This document shows positions 23,880-32,918 of a DNA stretch of 64,000 nt, piece by piece. The notes beneath the pieces were generated by a model, which was given only the letters and a program-made list of their open reading frames with translations, did no database searches and had not been told where the DNA came from. The stretch is from assembly GCA_024401225.1 (NCBI GenBank), contig JAKSLM010000007.1, forward strand, positions 25,331-89,330. The letters run 5' to 3'. The stretch is from Bacteroidaceae bacterium. Lineage in GTDB: Bacteria > Bacteroidota > Bacteroidia > Bacteroidales > Bacteroidaceae. The position numbers were made by a program, and so were the translations under genes. Position 1 is the first letter of the stretch. Each line of letters opens with the position of its first letter.

Positions 23880-26366
23880 ATGAAGTTATCATTTCTTTTC
23901 AAGCATGCATGGCGTCAATTGACTCGCATGCGCACATATACCTTTATAAATATAGTGGGACTCATAGTGAGCCTCACGGGTGCCATCATCATCGCGAGAT
24001 ATGTGCATCAGGAGCTGACGGTGGATCATTACATACCGCACCTTGACCGCACCTTCATGCTGACCAATGTGCAGGATGAAGGCACATCACATACCGAGGC
24101 TGTTAACCACAATCACACAGAGAACTGGGAGGACCCGATGGCAGACCCAGCTGTGGAGTGCTTCACACGTTTCACCTGCATCTACAATGGCATGGGAATT
24201 ACATGCGATGGACATTTCTATCAGGCTAAGGCTATTGCTGTAGATAGCATGTTTCTGGAGATGCTACCACGCGATGTGCTTGCCGGCACAACGGAGATGA
24301 AGGCTCCTACCGATGCGGTGATAGCAAGGGAGTTTGCCGAAAGGCTATGGCCAGGCGAGCACCCTATAGGCAAGACACTGGAGCATGACGGACTGACGCT
24401 GAACATCGTCGGCATGGTGGACAAGGCATCCGTAAAGTGCAACTTCGACTACGACCTGCTGGTGCATGAGGACCTGAAGATGTTCGGCTACACGGGATGG
24501 AGCCTGATTCGCCTGAAAGAGGGCGAGGACTGGCAGGAGTACAACAAGCGCAGGACTCCATTCGTCGAGTCGTACGAGGGTATGGACTACACATACCTGT
24601 GGAACTTCCAGCTATTCCCGTTGGCTGATGCTTACTTTGATTGTCCGGTCAAGGATTACGGAGTGGCGGGGCAGTTCCTCCTGGCAGGCAACAGGCAGAG
24701 CGTAAGCTACCTCGTAGCAGGAGCGGTGATGCTGCTGTTCGTAGGCTTGTTCAACTTCTTCAACATCTTCGTAGTGGTGCAGAGTCAGCGTCGCCGCAGC
24801 ATGGGCGTGCGCAGGGTGTTCGGCGCAAGCATCGGAACGCTCTTCGGACAGACATACGTGGAGAACGTCATCGTGGCAGCCATTGCTGTGGCATTGAGCT
24901 GGTGCGTCATCGCTCTGGTTTCGCCTGCCATGAGTCGCTTCTACAGTTTGTCGCAGATTGCATCTCCGCAGTTTGACGTCATGCTCTCGCTTGCCATAAT
25001 TCTGCTCTTCCCACTTGCCATCAGCACCTACGCAGTAGCAGGCATGTACAGCACAAGGCGTGAGGAGGACATACGCAACCTCAATGTGGGTGGCAGTCAC
25101 CAATGGGGCAGACACGTGTCGCTATGGTTGCAGTATGTCATCACTTTCTTCCTCATCGTGGTGAGCGCCTATTCTATATGCCAGTTGCGCTATTTGCTTA
25201 ACGCGGATATGGGCTACAAGACGGAGAACATCGTGTGGTTTGACCTTCTGCCCGAAAGCCGCAACCCGACTATTGGCGCCATGACGAGCGAAGCATTCGA
25301 CAAGCTGATGAAGAAGCAGGAAGAAATGGCTGCCAAAGCCGATGAGGCAATGCGACGCATCAAGGAGTCGCCCCTCTTTGTGCAGGCTTGCTACCACCAT
25401 GACGAGAGCCCTTCGCTCACTTCTGGACGTTCTACTGTAGAGGAATATGGACAGAAGGCGAAGGTGGCTGGCGGCAATGGGACATTCAAGCCAATAGCCG
25501 GCATAAGCCTCAACATGGACGACATAGAGATGTACGGGCTGAAGCTGCTGGAGGGCGAGAAGCCTCAGCCTGATCGTGACGAATACACGAACTACCGTAT
25601 CTACATGTCAAAGAGTGCCATGGAGATGCTGGGGGCACACTATGGCAATGGCGATATGATACAATTCGAAGATAGACTTTGGCATGGGTATGATCAGGAA
25701 GGCAATTACACCAACGGCAACCCTCCATTCACCATCGTAGGTGTGTATGACGACATCAAGCTTACGCACTTGGGAATGAAGGATATTCCGTTCTACATCC
25801 AAATAGGAAGTCAGGTAAGGTTTAATGTATATACATATTTCCTTGCAGAGTACAAGCCAGGGATGCGAAAGGAGGCATTGGCTTTCCTACAAGGCATTTT
25901 CGACGAACTCAACGACAATGGTGGCGACATGCCTTACAAGCTGATAGAGGATGACATCGCGAAGGTATATGAGGACGATAGCCGCACTACGCTCATCTAC
26001 ACCACTTTCGCCCTACTCTCCATCCTCATCTCATGCCTCGGTCTCTTCGGCATCTCGCTCTACGACATTCAGCATCGCCGTCGTGAGATAGCCCTTCGCC
26101 GTGTGCATGGTGCCATGCTCGCCGATGTGCTGCGACTGATGATGAAGCGATACATGATTGCCCTGATCATCGCCACAGCGGTTGGCACACCTCTTGCCAT
26201 CTATGCTCTCCACTTCTACATCGAAGGCTATGCCCACCACGTTGCCCTCACACCGGGGTACTTTATTGCCGCATTCCTCACCATGCTTCTGCTCACTTTT
26301 GTCACCATCTATTGGCAGGTACGCAAAGCTATGAAGGAGGAGCCTGCGGAGATACTGAAGGAGTGA
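23880..26366 (+). CDS. FtsX/MacB-like ABC permease 3
   Basis: 828 residues, beginning MKLSFLFKHAWRQLTRMRTY, with an N-terminal transmembrane helix (TFINIVGLIVSLTGAIIIA), paired periplasmic domains, a central helix group (about residues 280-410) and C-terminal FtsX helices ending with IYWQVRKAMKEEPAEILKE. It is more distant from permeases 1 and 2 and does not share the near-identical 3' segment. It completes the operon of adaptor, ATPase and three permeases. Three different permeases with one ATPase suggest either alternative heterodimers or several substrates. Confidence 0.92.
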   Translation: MKLSFLFKHAWRQLTRMRTYTFINIVGLIVSLTGAIIIARYVHQELTVDHYIPHLDRTFMLTNVQDEGTSHTEAVNHNHTENWEDPMADPAVECFTRFTCIYNGMGITCDGHFYQAKAIAVDSMFLEMLPRDVLAGTTEMKAPTDAVIAREFAERLWPGEHPIGKTLEHDGLTLNIVGMVDKASVKCNFDYDLLVHEDLKMFGYTGWSLIRLKEGEDWQEYNKRRTPFVESYEGMDYTYLWNFQLFPLADAYFDCPVKDYGVAGQFLLAGNRQSVSYLVAGAVMLLFVGLFNFFNIFVVVQSQRRRSMGVRRVFGASIGTLFGQTYVENVIVAAIAVALSWCVIALVSPAMSRFYSLSQIASPQFDVMLSLAIILLFPLAISTYAVAGMYSTRREEDIRNLNVGGSHQWGRHVSLWLQYVITFFLIVVSAYSICQLRYLLNADMGYKTENIVWFDLLPESRNPTIGAMTSEAFDKLMKKQEEMAAKADEAMRRIKESPLFVQACYHHDESPSLTSGRSTVEEYGQKAKVAGGNGTFKPIAGISLNMDDIEMYGLKLLEGEKPQPDRDEYTNYRIYMSKSAMEMLGAHYGNGDMIQFEDRLWHGYDQEGNYTNGNPPFTIVGVYDDIKLTHLGMKDIPFYIQIGSQVRFNVYTYFLAEYKPGMRKEALAFLQGIFDELNDNGGDMPYKLIEDDIAKVYEDDSRTTLIYTTFALLSILISCLGLFGISLYDIQHRRREIALRRVHGAMLADVLRLMMKRYMIALIIATAVGTPLAIYALHFYIEGYAHHVALTPGYFIAAFLTMLLLTFVTIYWQVRKAMKEEPAEILKE

Positions 26367-26448
26367 TGTACATGGGGGGCTTTTCGTTGGGGTAGAGCTT
26401 CACGATTGATACGAGGGCGATGTGGATGATCAACAGGATTCTTTTCAT
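26329..26448 (-). other. Short open frame resembling an orphan signal peptide
   Basis: A 39-codon frame starting MKRILLIIHIALVSIVKL has the charge and hydrophobicity of a signal sequence. It then stops inside the antisense of the permease-3 3' end. It is probably the remnant of a gene cut short at this junction. Translation is not supported by a clear promoter. Confidence 0.3.
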
Positions 26449-26543
26449 CGTCAGCTGTCACTACGTGTAGTTTACATTTATATTTTTTGCAAGGACATAC
26501 AAAGCTTGCATACCAGCACATTCAGGGGGAGGAGAAAAGAGCA

Positions 26544-27089
26544 TCAGTTGAACAGCTCAGCAAGCTTGCTGTGCAGGGCCGCGCCTCGGAGATCGGTGGC
26601 TACGATGGTTCCGGTGCTGTCCACAAGCACATTGCTCGGAATGGCGTCGATGCGGTAGAGACGGGCTGCTGCCGATTCCCATCCCTTCAGGTCGCTGACA
26701 TTTGGCCATACGAGTTGCATGCTCTCGATGCAGCCTGTCCATGCGTCCCGGTCGTTGTCGAGCGACACTCCCACCACTTCCAGCCCCTGCGGATGGAAAC
26801 GCTCGTAGGCTGACTGTACGTTTGGCAGTTCGGCACGGCAAGGACCGCACCACGATGCCCAGAAGTCGATAAGGGTGTATCGGTTGGCGCCCACGATGTT
26901 GGACATGGTGAGCATCTGTCCGTCAGGATCGGGCATGGTGAAGTCGTACATCTTCTGTGCGGCACTCTCTGCCTGCTCGGTCTGCTCCGCTGCTGATGCG
27001 GGCTGACTCTTTTGCTTGGATTGGCAAGCTCCCAGCGTGACGATCGATGCCACGGCAAGGATGGCGATTGCATTGCGGTTTGTCTTCAT
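26544..27089 (-). CDS. TlpA-family thioredoxin-like lipoprotein
   Basis: 181 residues from the ATG at 27089. The longer frame upstream reads as leader. It has a lipoprotein signal with lipobox TLGAC (Cys22), a Gln/Ala-rich linker and a thioredoxin fold with LIDFWASWCGPCRAE (active-site Cys81 and Cys84). Also present are the TlpA-typical GLEVVGVSLD strand and a cis-proline loop (DAIPSNVLVD). It should act as a membrane-anchored disulfide reductase/isomerase. It is transcribed convergently with the efflux operon and follows a small lipoprotein gene on the same strand. Confidence 0.9.
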   Translation of the reverse strand: MKTNRNAIAILAVASIVTLGACQSKQKSQPASAAEQTEQAESAAQKMYDFTMPDPDGQMLTMSNIVGANRYTLIDFWASWCGPCRAELPNVQSAYERFHPQGLEVVGVSLDNDRDAWTGCIESMQLVWPNVSDLKGWESAAARLYRIDAIPSNVLVDSTGTIVATDLRGAALHSKLAELFN

Positions 27090-27133
27090 ATTTCTTTCAG
27101 AGTTAAAATGATGATGTATGGGGGAGTATTTGT

Positions 27134-27502
27134 CTATTTCTTGTCCTTCAGACCTTCCTTGATGCCTTCGATGATGCCCTTTGCCTGTGCTGCGGTGTTG
27201 ACCACCTTGGTCGATACGTTCTCGAACACTCCCTTGGCAAAGTATGAGACGCACTGTCCCTTGAGACGGCCTATCTCATCGTTCTCCTCGCGGGTGAGGT
27301 CGTAGGTATTGAGCTTGTTCGACAGCTTGTCGAAGCGTTCCTTCACTTCCTTCCAGTCCCTTACCGTATACTCTGCCCCATGATCGCGAATGTCGTAGGT
27401 GAGTGAGCGGAGGTTGTTGATAGCAGTAGTCTTTGGAGAGCATGAGGTCATCAGCATTCCTACGCATAGTACTGATGGCAAGATGAATGATTTGATATTC
27501 AT
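27134..27502 (-). CDS. Small conserved-type lipoprotein of unknown function
   Basis: 122 residues with a signal peptide and lipobox MTSC (Cys21). The rest is predicted helical and charged (about residues 30-122, for example DWKEVKERFDKLSNKLN). The pattern resembles small helical Bacteroidetes lipoproteins, but no function is recognised. It lies 44 bp upstream of the TlpA-like lipoprotein on the same strand, so the two are probably co-transcribed. Confidence 0.75.
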   Translation of the reverse strand: MNIKSFILPSVLCVGMLMTSCSPKTTAINNLRSLTYDIRDHGAEYTVRDWKEVKERFDKLSNKLNTYDLTREENDEIGRLKGQCVSYFAKGVFENVSTKVVNTAAQAKGIIEGIKEGLKDKK

Positions 27503-27652
27503 AGTTCAATTACATTAATTTTTGTTTGTTGCGATGCAAAGGTAGTAAAGAATTATGAATTATGTTGTCGTTTTTCCATGCTTTTTCTGCAAAAGAAACA
27601 AGAATTAAGATTTCAAGTCGGCGTTTTGCAGTATTTTTCGTAATTTTGCAAC

Positions 27653-28825
27653 GTGGAAAAGCTTTGGAACTTAAATTATACTAAGGTGTGGTGGGCCAAT
27701 TTCATGATCTTCTTCTCATTCATGATCACCACCCCTCTCCTTCCTCTCTACATGGGCGACACCTTTGCAGCAGACAAGGATACGATAGGACTGGTGCTGT
27801 CGGGCTACACCCTGACGGCCCTCTTGGCGCGCCCCTTCAGCGGATACATAGTCGACAGCTTCTCGCGCAAGGCGGTGCTGCTCATCTGCTATTTCCTATT
27901 CTTTGCCATGTTTGCCGGCTATCTCGTGGCTGGCAGCATGACTCTCTTTGCCATAGTACGCACCATGCACGGCGCACCGATGGGGGCTACCGCCGTGGCC
28001 AACAGCACGATGGCCATCGATGTGCTTCACCCTGAGCGCCGCAGCGAGGGCATAGGCTACTACGGATTGTCGAACAATCTTGCCACCGCCTTTGCACCAA
28101 GCGTAGGACTGTGGGTGTACCACACCACCGGCAGCTACGATTTCATTTTCATCATAGCCCTGATAGCGGCAGGCATCGGTTTTGCCATCAACACTACGCT
28201 GCAGGTACCGAAGCGTGCCGTGGCGCTCAATAAGGACCCGATATCGCTCGACCGCTTCTTCCTGCTCAAGGGTTGGCGACTCGCCATCTGCATGGCTTGC
28301 CTCGCCTTCGGCTATGGAGTCATCTCCACCTATCTTGCCGTGTATGGCAAGGAGGTGCTGGGCATGACCACGGGCACTGGCCTATGGTTCACCCTGCTGT
28401 GCGTGGGCCTCATGTCGTCACGCCTCGTCGGTGCACGCAGCCTGCGCCGTGGCAAGGCGTTGCAGAATGCCAGCGGTGGCATGCTGCTGAGCCTGTTCGG
28501 CTATCTGGCTTTTGCCGCCGTACACAACCAATGGGGCTACTACGGTGCTGCACTCATCATCGGTTGGGGCAACGGACACATGTGGCCTGCATTCCAGACC
28601 ATGTTCATCAACCTGGCTCCCAACAATAAGCGAGGCACAGCCAACAGCACCCTGCTCACCGCCTGGGACACGGGCATCGGATTCGGCGTGCTCACCGGAG
28701 GAGCGCTGGTGGAATATGCGGGCTACTCGAGCGCATTCTGGGCAGCATGGATAGTCAACGTCGTTGGTGTATTTTTCTTTTTTGTAGCCGCCAGACAGCA
28801 TTTTTTACTAAATAAACTGCGTTAA
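27653..28825 (+). CDS. Major facilitator superfamily transporter
   Basis: 390 residues, 12 predicted helices, with the loop 2-3 signature region LARPFSGYIVDSFSRKAVLL (of which ARPFSGYIVDSFSRK matches the MFS A-like motif) and the family start EKLWNLNYTKVWWANFM. The only start that keeps this N-terminus is the GTG at 27653. The next ATG (27704) would cut into helix 1. A -7-like TAATTTTG at 27641-27648 places transcription almost at that GTG, so the mRNA may be nearly leaderless. Substrate unknown; such proteins are often drug or metabolite exporters. Confidence 0.88.
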   Translation: MEKLWNLNYTKVWWANFMIFFSFMITTPLLPLYMGDTFAADKDTIGLVLSGYTLTALLARPFSGYIVDSFSRKAVLLICYFLFFAMFAGYLVAGSMTLFAIVRTMHGAPMGATAVANSTMAIDVLHPERRSEGIGYYGLSNNLATAFAPSVGLWVYHTTGSYDFIFIIALIAAGIGFAINTTLQVPKRAVALNKDPISLDRFFLLKGWRLAICMACLAFGYGVISTYLAVYGKEVLGMTTGTGLWFTLLCVGLMSSRLVGARSLRRGKALQNASGGMLLSLFGYLAFAAVHNQWGYYGAALIIGWGNGHMWPAFQTMFINLAPNNKRGTANSTLLTAWDTGIGFGVLTGGALVEYAGYSSAFWAAWIVNVVGVFFFFVAARQHFLLNKLR

Positions 28826-28870
28826 GGCAAAAAAGTCATCCACTCCGCCCGTTTATACAAATGTTTTTAC

Positions 28871-28914
28871 TACCTTTGCAGAGTAAACGTACGACGGCAG
28901 CCTTCACAGCCGTC
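28871..28914 (+). promoter_or_regulatory. metF promoter -7 box and leader hairpin
   Basis: TACCTTTG (28871-28878) is a -7 box. The leader contains a GACGGC (28893-28898) / GCCGTC (28909-28914) hairpin. No SAM or cobalamin riboswitch motif is recognised in this 70-nt leader. Confidence 0.55.
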
Positions 28915-28951
28915 CTTATCCCCCCAACCAAACGTCAAATAACATATTAGC

Positions 28952-29878
28952 ATGGCTACTACCGGATTCTCGTTCGAAGTGCTTCCACCACTCAAGGGCA
29001 CAGGCACTTCCAGTCTGTTCAAGACCATCGACACCCTCAAGGAATTCAATCCTCAAAGCATAAATATCACCACCCATCGCAGCGAGTTCGTCTACACCGA
29101 ACAGGACGATGGCTCCTTCCTGCGCAGCTCCGTGCGACGCCGTCCTGGCACCGTAGCCGTGGCAAGCGCCATCATGCAGAAGTACGACATCAATGTCGTG
29201 CCTCACATCGTGGTGAGCGGCATGACCAAGGAGGAGCTGGAGTACAACCTGCTCGACCTGCAGTTTCTCGGACTATCCGAACTGCTCGTGCTGCGAGGCG
29301 ACAAGGCGAAGGAGGATGCCAAGTTCAAGGCCATAAAGAACGGCTACAAGTATGCCACCGAACTCATCAGTCAGATCAACGACTTCAACTCAGGCTACTT
29401 CATCGATGGCAGCCCTATCAAGTCGCCAGGTGCACCGTTCCGCTACGGCGTGGCATGCTACCCTGAGAAGCATGAGGAGGCACCGAATCCTGAGTTCGAC
29501 ATCGAGGTCCTGAAGCGCAAGCAGGACATGGGAGCCCAGTGGGCCATCACGCAGCTCTTCTACGACAATGAGAAGTTCTTCGCATTCGAGGAGAAGGCGC
29601 GCCGTGCCGGAGTCACCATACCTATCATCCCAGGCATCAAGCCTATGGCCAAGCTCAGCCAGCTCTCCGTGCTGCCAAAGACCTTCCACCTCGATCTCCC
29701 TGAGGCTCTCGCCAACGAGGCCATCAAGTGCAAGACCGACGATGAGGTGAAGCAGCTCGGCATCGAATGGGGTGTGCAGCAATGTCGCGAGCTGATGGCT
29801 CACGGTGTGCCACGCATCCATTTCTATACAGTAAGCGCTGTCGACAGCATCCGCCAGATAGCATCCCAGATATACTAA
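28952..29878 (+). CDS. metF: 5,10-methylenetetrahydrofolate reductase
   Basis: 308 residues, a single TIM-barrel of usual length. It has the family start FSFEVLPPLKG with the catalytic Glu, NITTHRSEFVY, VPHIVVSGMTKEEL, LLVLRGDK, the flavin-binding FRYGVACYPEKH region and QLFYDNEKFFAF. The enzyme reduces methylene-THF to methyl-THF for methionine synthesis, using FAD in the cytoplasm. It is followed 29 bp later by the DNA polymerase III delta-prime gene, with no shared function apparent. Confidence 0.96.
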   Translation: MATTGFSFEVLPPLKGTGTSSLFKTIDTLKEFNPQSINITTHRSEFVYTEQDDGSFLRSSVRRRPGTVAVASAIMQKYDINVVPHIVVSGMTKEELEYNLLDLQFLGLSELLVLRGDKAKEDAKFKAIKNGYKYATELISQINDFNSGYFIDGSPIKSPGAPFRYGVACYPEKHEEAPNPEFDIEVLKRKQDMGAQWAITQLFYDNEKFFAFEEKARRAGVTIPIIPGIKPMAKLSQLSVLPKTFHLDLPEALANEAIKCKTDDEVKQLGIEWGVQQCRELMAHGVPRIHFYTVSAVDSIRQIASQIY

Positions 29879-29907
29879 CCATCCCCACCCCCACATATAT
29901 ACCATCG

Positions 29908-30999
29908 ATGAACTTCGACCAAATCATAGGTCAGCAGGAAGCCAAGCAACGCCTGCTGCAGGAATACGAACAGGGCAAGGTGGCTCACGCCCTCATGCTC
30001 TGCGGACCCGAGGGATGCGGTTCACTGCCCCTCGCCATTGCCTTCGCCCAGCACCTGCTCGGCGACAACATCATGGCACAGAAGCTGCAGCACCCCGACC
30101 TCCACTTCGCCTTCCCGATATACAAGAAGTCGTCGGGCAAGCCTACATACTGCGATGAGTTCATCAAGGAGTGGCGTACCCTCAACCTCAGCCACCCCTA
30201 TTTCGGCATGCAGGAATGGATGGCTGAGAGCGGAGCGGACAACCAGCAGCTCATCATCTATGCCGACGAGAGTGATGCCATACTCAAGAAGCTGTCGCTC
30301 AAGTCGAGCCAGGGCGGCTACAAGGTCATGATCATCTGGCTGCCGGAGAAGTTGCACGAGACGTGTGCCAACAAGCTCCTCAAGCTCCTTGAGGAACCAC
30401 CCATGCAGACCGTCTTCATCCTCGTCAGCGAACAGCCCGACAAGGTGCTGCAGACCATACGCAGCCGCACGCAGATGATACACCTCCCACGCCTCTCGCT
30501 GCAGGAGGTGGAACAGACCCTCATCGACCAGTACCACATACTCCCTGCCGAGGCACATCGCATAGCACGCTCGTCGGCAGGCAACATGGCAGCCGCCCTG
30601 CGCAGCATCACCGACAACTCCGAACAGGCACTCTACTTCGAACTGTTCGTAGCCCTCATGCGCCTATCCTATGCCCGCAAGGTGAAGGAGATGAAGCAGT
30701 GGGCCGACCGCGTGGCATCCATGGGACGCGAACGTCAGAAAGCCTTCCTGCAGTATGCACAGAACATGATACGCGAAAACTTCATCTACAACTTCCAACG
30801 CCACGACCAGCTCAACTATATGAGCGAGAACGAAGCAAGCTTCGCTGTCAAGTTTGCCCCATTCATCAATGAGAACAACGTCATAGGCATCATGGATGAA
30901 TTGTCGTTGGCACAGAGGGATATAGGGCAGAATGTGAACGCAAAAATCGTATTTTTCGACTTTTCCCTGAAAATGATAGTCCTAATTAAGAATAGGTAA
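29908..30999 (+). CDS. holB: DNA polymerase III delta-prime subunit (clamp loader)
   Basis: 363 residues from the ATG at 29908. The open frame runs further upstream into metF, but homologues start MNFDQIIGQQEAKQRLLQ. The P-loop is degenerate (GPEGCGSLPLA, no GKS/T), as expected for the non-ATP-binding delta-prime subunit. The sensor/arginine-finger region and LLKLLEEPP are conserved, and IRSRTQ marks the SRC-like segment. It belongs to the gene order holB, PSP1, gldH common in Bacteroidetes. Confidence 0.92.
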   Translation: MNFDQIIGQQEAKQRLLQEYEQGKVAHALMLCGPEGCGSLPLAIAFAQHLLGDNIMAQKLQHPDLHFAFPIYKKSSGKPTYCDEFIKEWRTLNLSHPYFGMQEWMAESGADNQQLIIYADESDAILKKLSLKSSQGGYKVMIIWLPEKLHETCANKLLKLLEEPPMQTVFILVSEQPDKVLQTIRSRTQMIHLPRLSLQEVEQTLIDQYHILPAEAHRIARSSAGNMAAALRSITDNSEQALYFELFVALMRLSYARKVKEMKQWADRVASMGRERQKAFLQYAQNMIRENFIYNFQRHDQLNYMSENEASFAVKFAPFINENNVIGIMDELSLAQRDIGQNVNAKIVFFDFSLKMIVLIKNR

Positions 31000-31058
31000 A
31001 GGAAAAATCCGTATATTTGCAAAAATTTTCTTTACGCGTAAAAAACAAACATACATAT

Positions 31059-32201
31059 ATGTCAGACTACAAATGTGGAACCTGCCATGACGGAGTATGC
31101 GCCGCAGGATGCAGCCGTCATGCAGACAAACTAAATACATTCGACTACCTTGCCGACCTGCCCGACAATGCTGCCCAGTGCGACCTTGTCGAGGTGCAGT
31201 TCAAGCCACCGCGCAAGGGCTACTTCCTCAATGCCAACCACCTCGACCTCGTGAAGGGCGACATCGTGGCCGTAGAGGGCAACCCAGGTCACGACATCGG
31301 CACAGTAACCCTCACCGGACGCCTCGTGCCGCTGCAGGTGAAGAAGGCCAACCTCAAGCCTGGCACCGAGTTCAAGAAGATATACCGCAAGGCGCGCCCA
31401 GTGGACATGGACAAATTCCACGAGGCAAAGGCACTCGAGCACGAGACCATGATCGAGTCGCGACAGATAGCCAAGAACCTCGGGCTGAAGATGAAGATAG
31501 GCGACGTGGAGTACCAGGGCGATGGCAACAAGGCCATATTCTACTACATCGCCGATGAGCGAGTAGACTTCCGCCAGCTCATCAAGGTGCTTGCCGAGCG
31601 CTTCCGCGTGCGCATCGAGATGAAGCAGATCGGTGCCCGTCAGGAGGCAGGCCGCATAGGCGGACTCGGTCCGTGCGGACGCGAGCTGTGCTGTGCCACA
31701 TGGATGACCAACTTCGTCAGCGTATCGACCAGCGCAGCCCGATTCCAGGACATATCGCTCAATCCGCAGAAGCTCGCAGGCCAGTGTGCCAAGCTCAAGT
31801 GCTGCATGAACTTCGAGGCTGATCAGTATGTCGAGTCGCTCAAGCGCATGCCATCGCGCGAGATCATACTCTACACACAGGACAACGAGTACTACTTCTT
31901 CAAGGCCGACATACTCAATCACCTCATCACCTACTCTACCGACAAGCACATGTTTGTCAACGAGAAGACCATCACCGCCCGCCGTGCGTTCGAGATCATC
32001 AACATGAACCGCGCAGGCATCAAGCCCGAGTCGCTCCTTGAGGACGGAGAGCAGCCAGAGAAGGTATCGGTCGACCTCCTCGATCAGGACAACATCAACC
32101 GCTTCGACAAGAAGAAGAAAAGCAAGAGCAACCGACGCAGCAACAAGCCGCATCGCAACGACAAGGGTCAAAAGCAAGACAAACGTGAAAACAAAGAATA
32201 G
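31059..32201 (+). CDS. PSP1-domain protein (RicT/YaaT-like)
   Basis: 380 residues from the ATG at 31059 (MSDYKCGTCHDGVC), which brings in a Cys-rich N-terminus typical of the Bacteroidetes members. The PSP1 C-terminal domain is present with GPCGRELCCATW and KLKCCMNFE (about residues 205-260). A basic low-complexity tail ends the protein. The Bacillus RicT homologue works in an Fe-S complex tied to mRNA processing. Whether that holds here is unknown. The gene overlaps gldH by 17 bp, and the pair is conserved in the phylum. Confidence 0.88.
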   Translation: MSDYKCGTCHDGVCAAGCSRHADKLNTFDYLADLPDNAAQCDLVEVQFKPPRKGYFLNANHLDLVKGDIVAVEGNPGHDIGTVTLTGRLVPLQVKKANLKPGTEFKKIYRKARPVDMDKFHEAKALEHETMIESRQIAKNLGLKMKIGDVEYQGDGNKAIFYYIADERVDFRQLIKVLAERFRVRIEMKQIGARQEAGRIGGLGPCGRELCCATWMTNFVSVSTSAARFQDISLNPQKLAGQCAKLKCCMNFEADQYVESLKRMPSREIILYTQDNEYYFFKADILNHLITYSTDKHMFVNEKTITARRAFEIINMNRAGIKPESLLEDGEQPEKVSVDLLDQDNINRFDKKKKSKSNRRSNKPHRNDKGQKQDKRENKE

Positions 32202-32649
32202 ACTTCTCCTACAGGGACTGCTCTGTGCCGTGCTACTCGCATCGTGTCAGGGCAGTCCTTTCTTCACCCGCTACCAGTCGGTGGACAGCGAGGGATGGTG
32301 CGCGCGCGATTACCTGCGCTACCGCCTGCCCGATGTTGACCACGACACCGATGCCACCTTTCGCATCGGCGTGCGCACCACCAGCCTCTACTCCTACTCA
32401 GGCCTCTCGCTCCGCGTGCGCCTCTACGAGCAGGGACGTGAAGTGATGTGCGACACGGTGAGGTTCGGCATCTTCGGCGGCGACTCCCACTCCGAAGGTT
32501 CCGGATTTCCCTTCACCACCCATCAGCAGGAGCTCACGCGCCACTACACCCTCCGCAAGGACTCAGTCTATCGACTCCGCATCTACCACATCATGCGCAA
32601 GGATCCCTTGCCAGGCATTTCGGATGTAGGAGTGGAAGTTATTGAGTGA
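32185..32649 (+). CDS. gldH: Gliding-motility-type lipoprotein GldH
   Basis: 154 residues from a GTG at 32185 inside the end of the PSP1 gene. This is the only start giving the lipoprotein signal (VKTKNRLLLQGLLCAVLLASC, lipobox Cys21). The family features are seen: beta-rich middle, CDTVRFGIFGG, and the C-terminal IYHIMRKDPLPGISDVGVE. GldH is needed for gliding in Flavobacterium but is widespread in non-gliding Bacteroidales next to PSP1, where its role is unclear. Inference: a conserved envelope function rather than motility. Confidence 0.85.
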   Translation: MKTKNRLLLQGLLCAVLLASCQGSPFFTRYQSVDSEGWCARDYLRYRLPDVDHDTDATFRIGVRTTSLYSYSGLSLRVRLYEQGREVMCDTVRFGIFGGDSHSEGSGFPFTTHQQELTRHYTLRKDSVYRLRIYHIMRKDPLPGISDVGVEVIE

Positions 32650-32690
32650 AGAGTGGAGAGGTTAGAGGGGGAGAGGTTAAAGTAAAGAGT

Positions 32691-32727
32691 AAAGAGTGCT
32701 ATCGTCTTGCGGACAATAGCACTTTTC
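32691..32727 (+). terminator. Terminator after gldH, near-copy of the one after tmRNA
   Basis: A stem around AGTGCTAT/ATAGCACT has the loop context GTC-TTGCG-GAC (32704-32714), followed by a T-rich stretch. One mismatch pair lies in the stem. The same stem-loop, fully paired, is found at 55831-55875 behind the tmRNA gene. Confidence 0.75.
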
Positions 32728-32740
32728 ACTTACATGTATA

Positions 32741-32841
32741 AAGAAATCGTTCTTTTTATATAAAATTTGTTTCCATGCAACATTTTTCTACGCAAACGAA
32801 CGATTTCTTGTATACCTTTATTAATATAATTCATAATTTTG
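32741..32841 (+). promoter_or_regulatory. Fructokinase control region: inverted repeat, AAATTTGTTTC box and -7 box
   Basis: A perfect 12-bp inverted repeat, AAGAAATCGTTC (32741-32752) and GAACGATTTCTT (32798-32809), flanks an AAATTTGTTTC box (32763-32773). The -7 box TAATTTTG is at 32834-32841. The AAATTTGTTTC box starts exactly 71 bp before the -7 box, the same distance as upstream of susC, which suggests a shared activator. The only candidate regulator in the locus is the sensor/AraC protein at 34140. Confidence 0.65.
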
Positions 32842-32918
32842 CAGCGGATTTAAGAAGGACACGATTCGTCGGTCCGAATAACAACATAATACTTTTTACC
32901 TAATAAACCGCAAAAATT

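Noticed and set aside
28879-28951. SAM or cobalamin riboswitch before metF
   Set aside because: The leader is only about 70 nt with one simple hairpin and lacks the conserved core elements.
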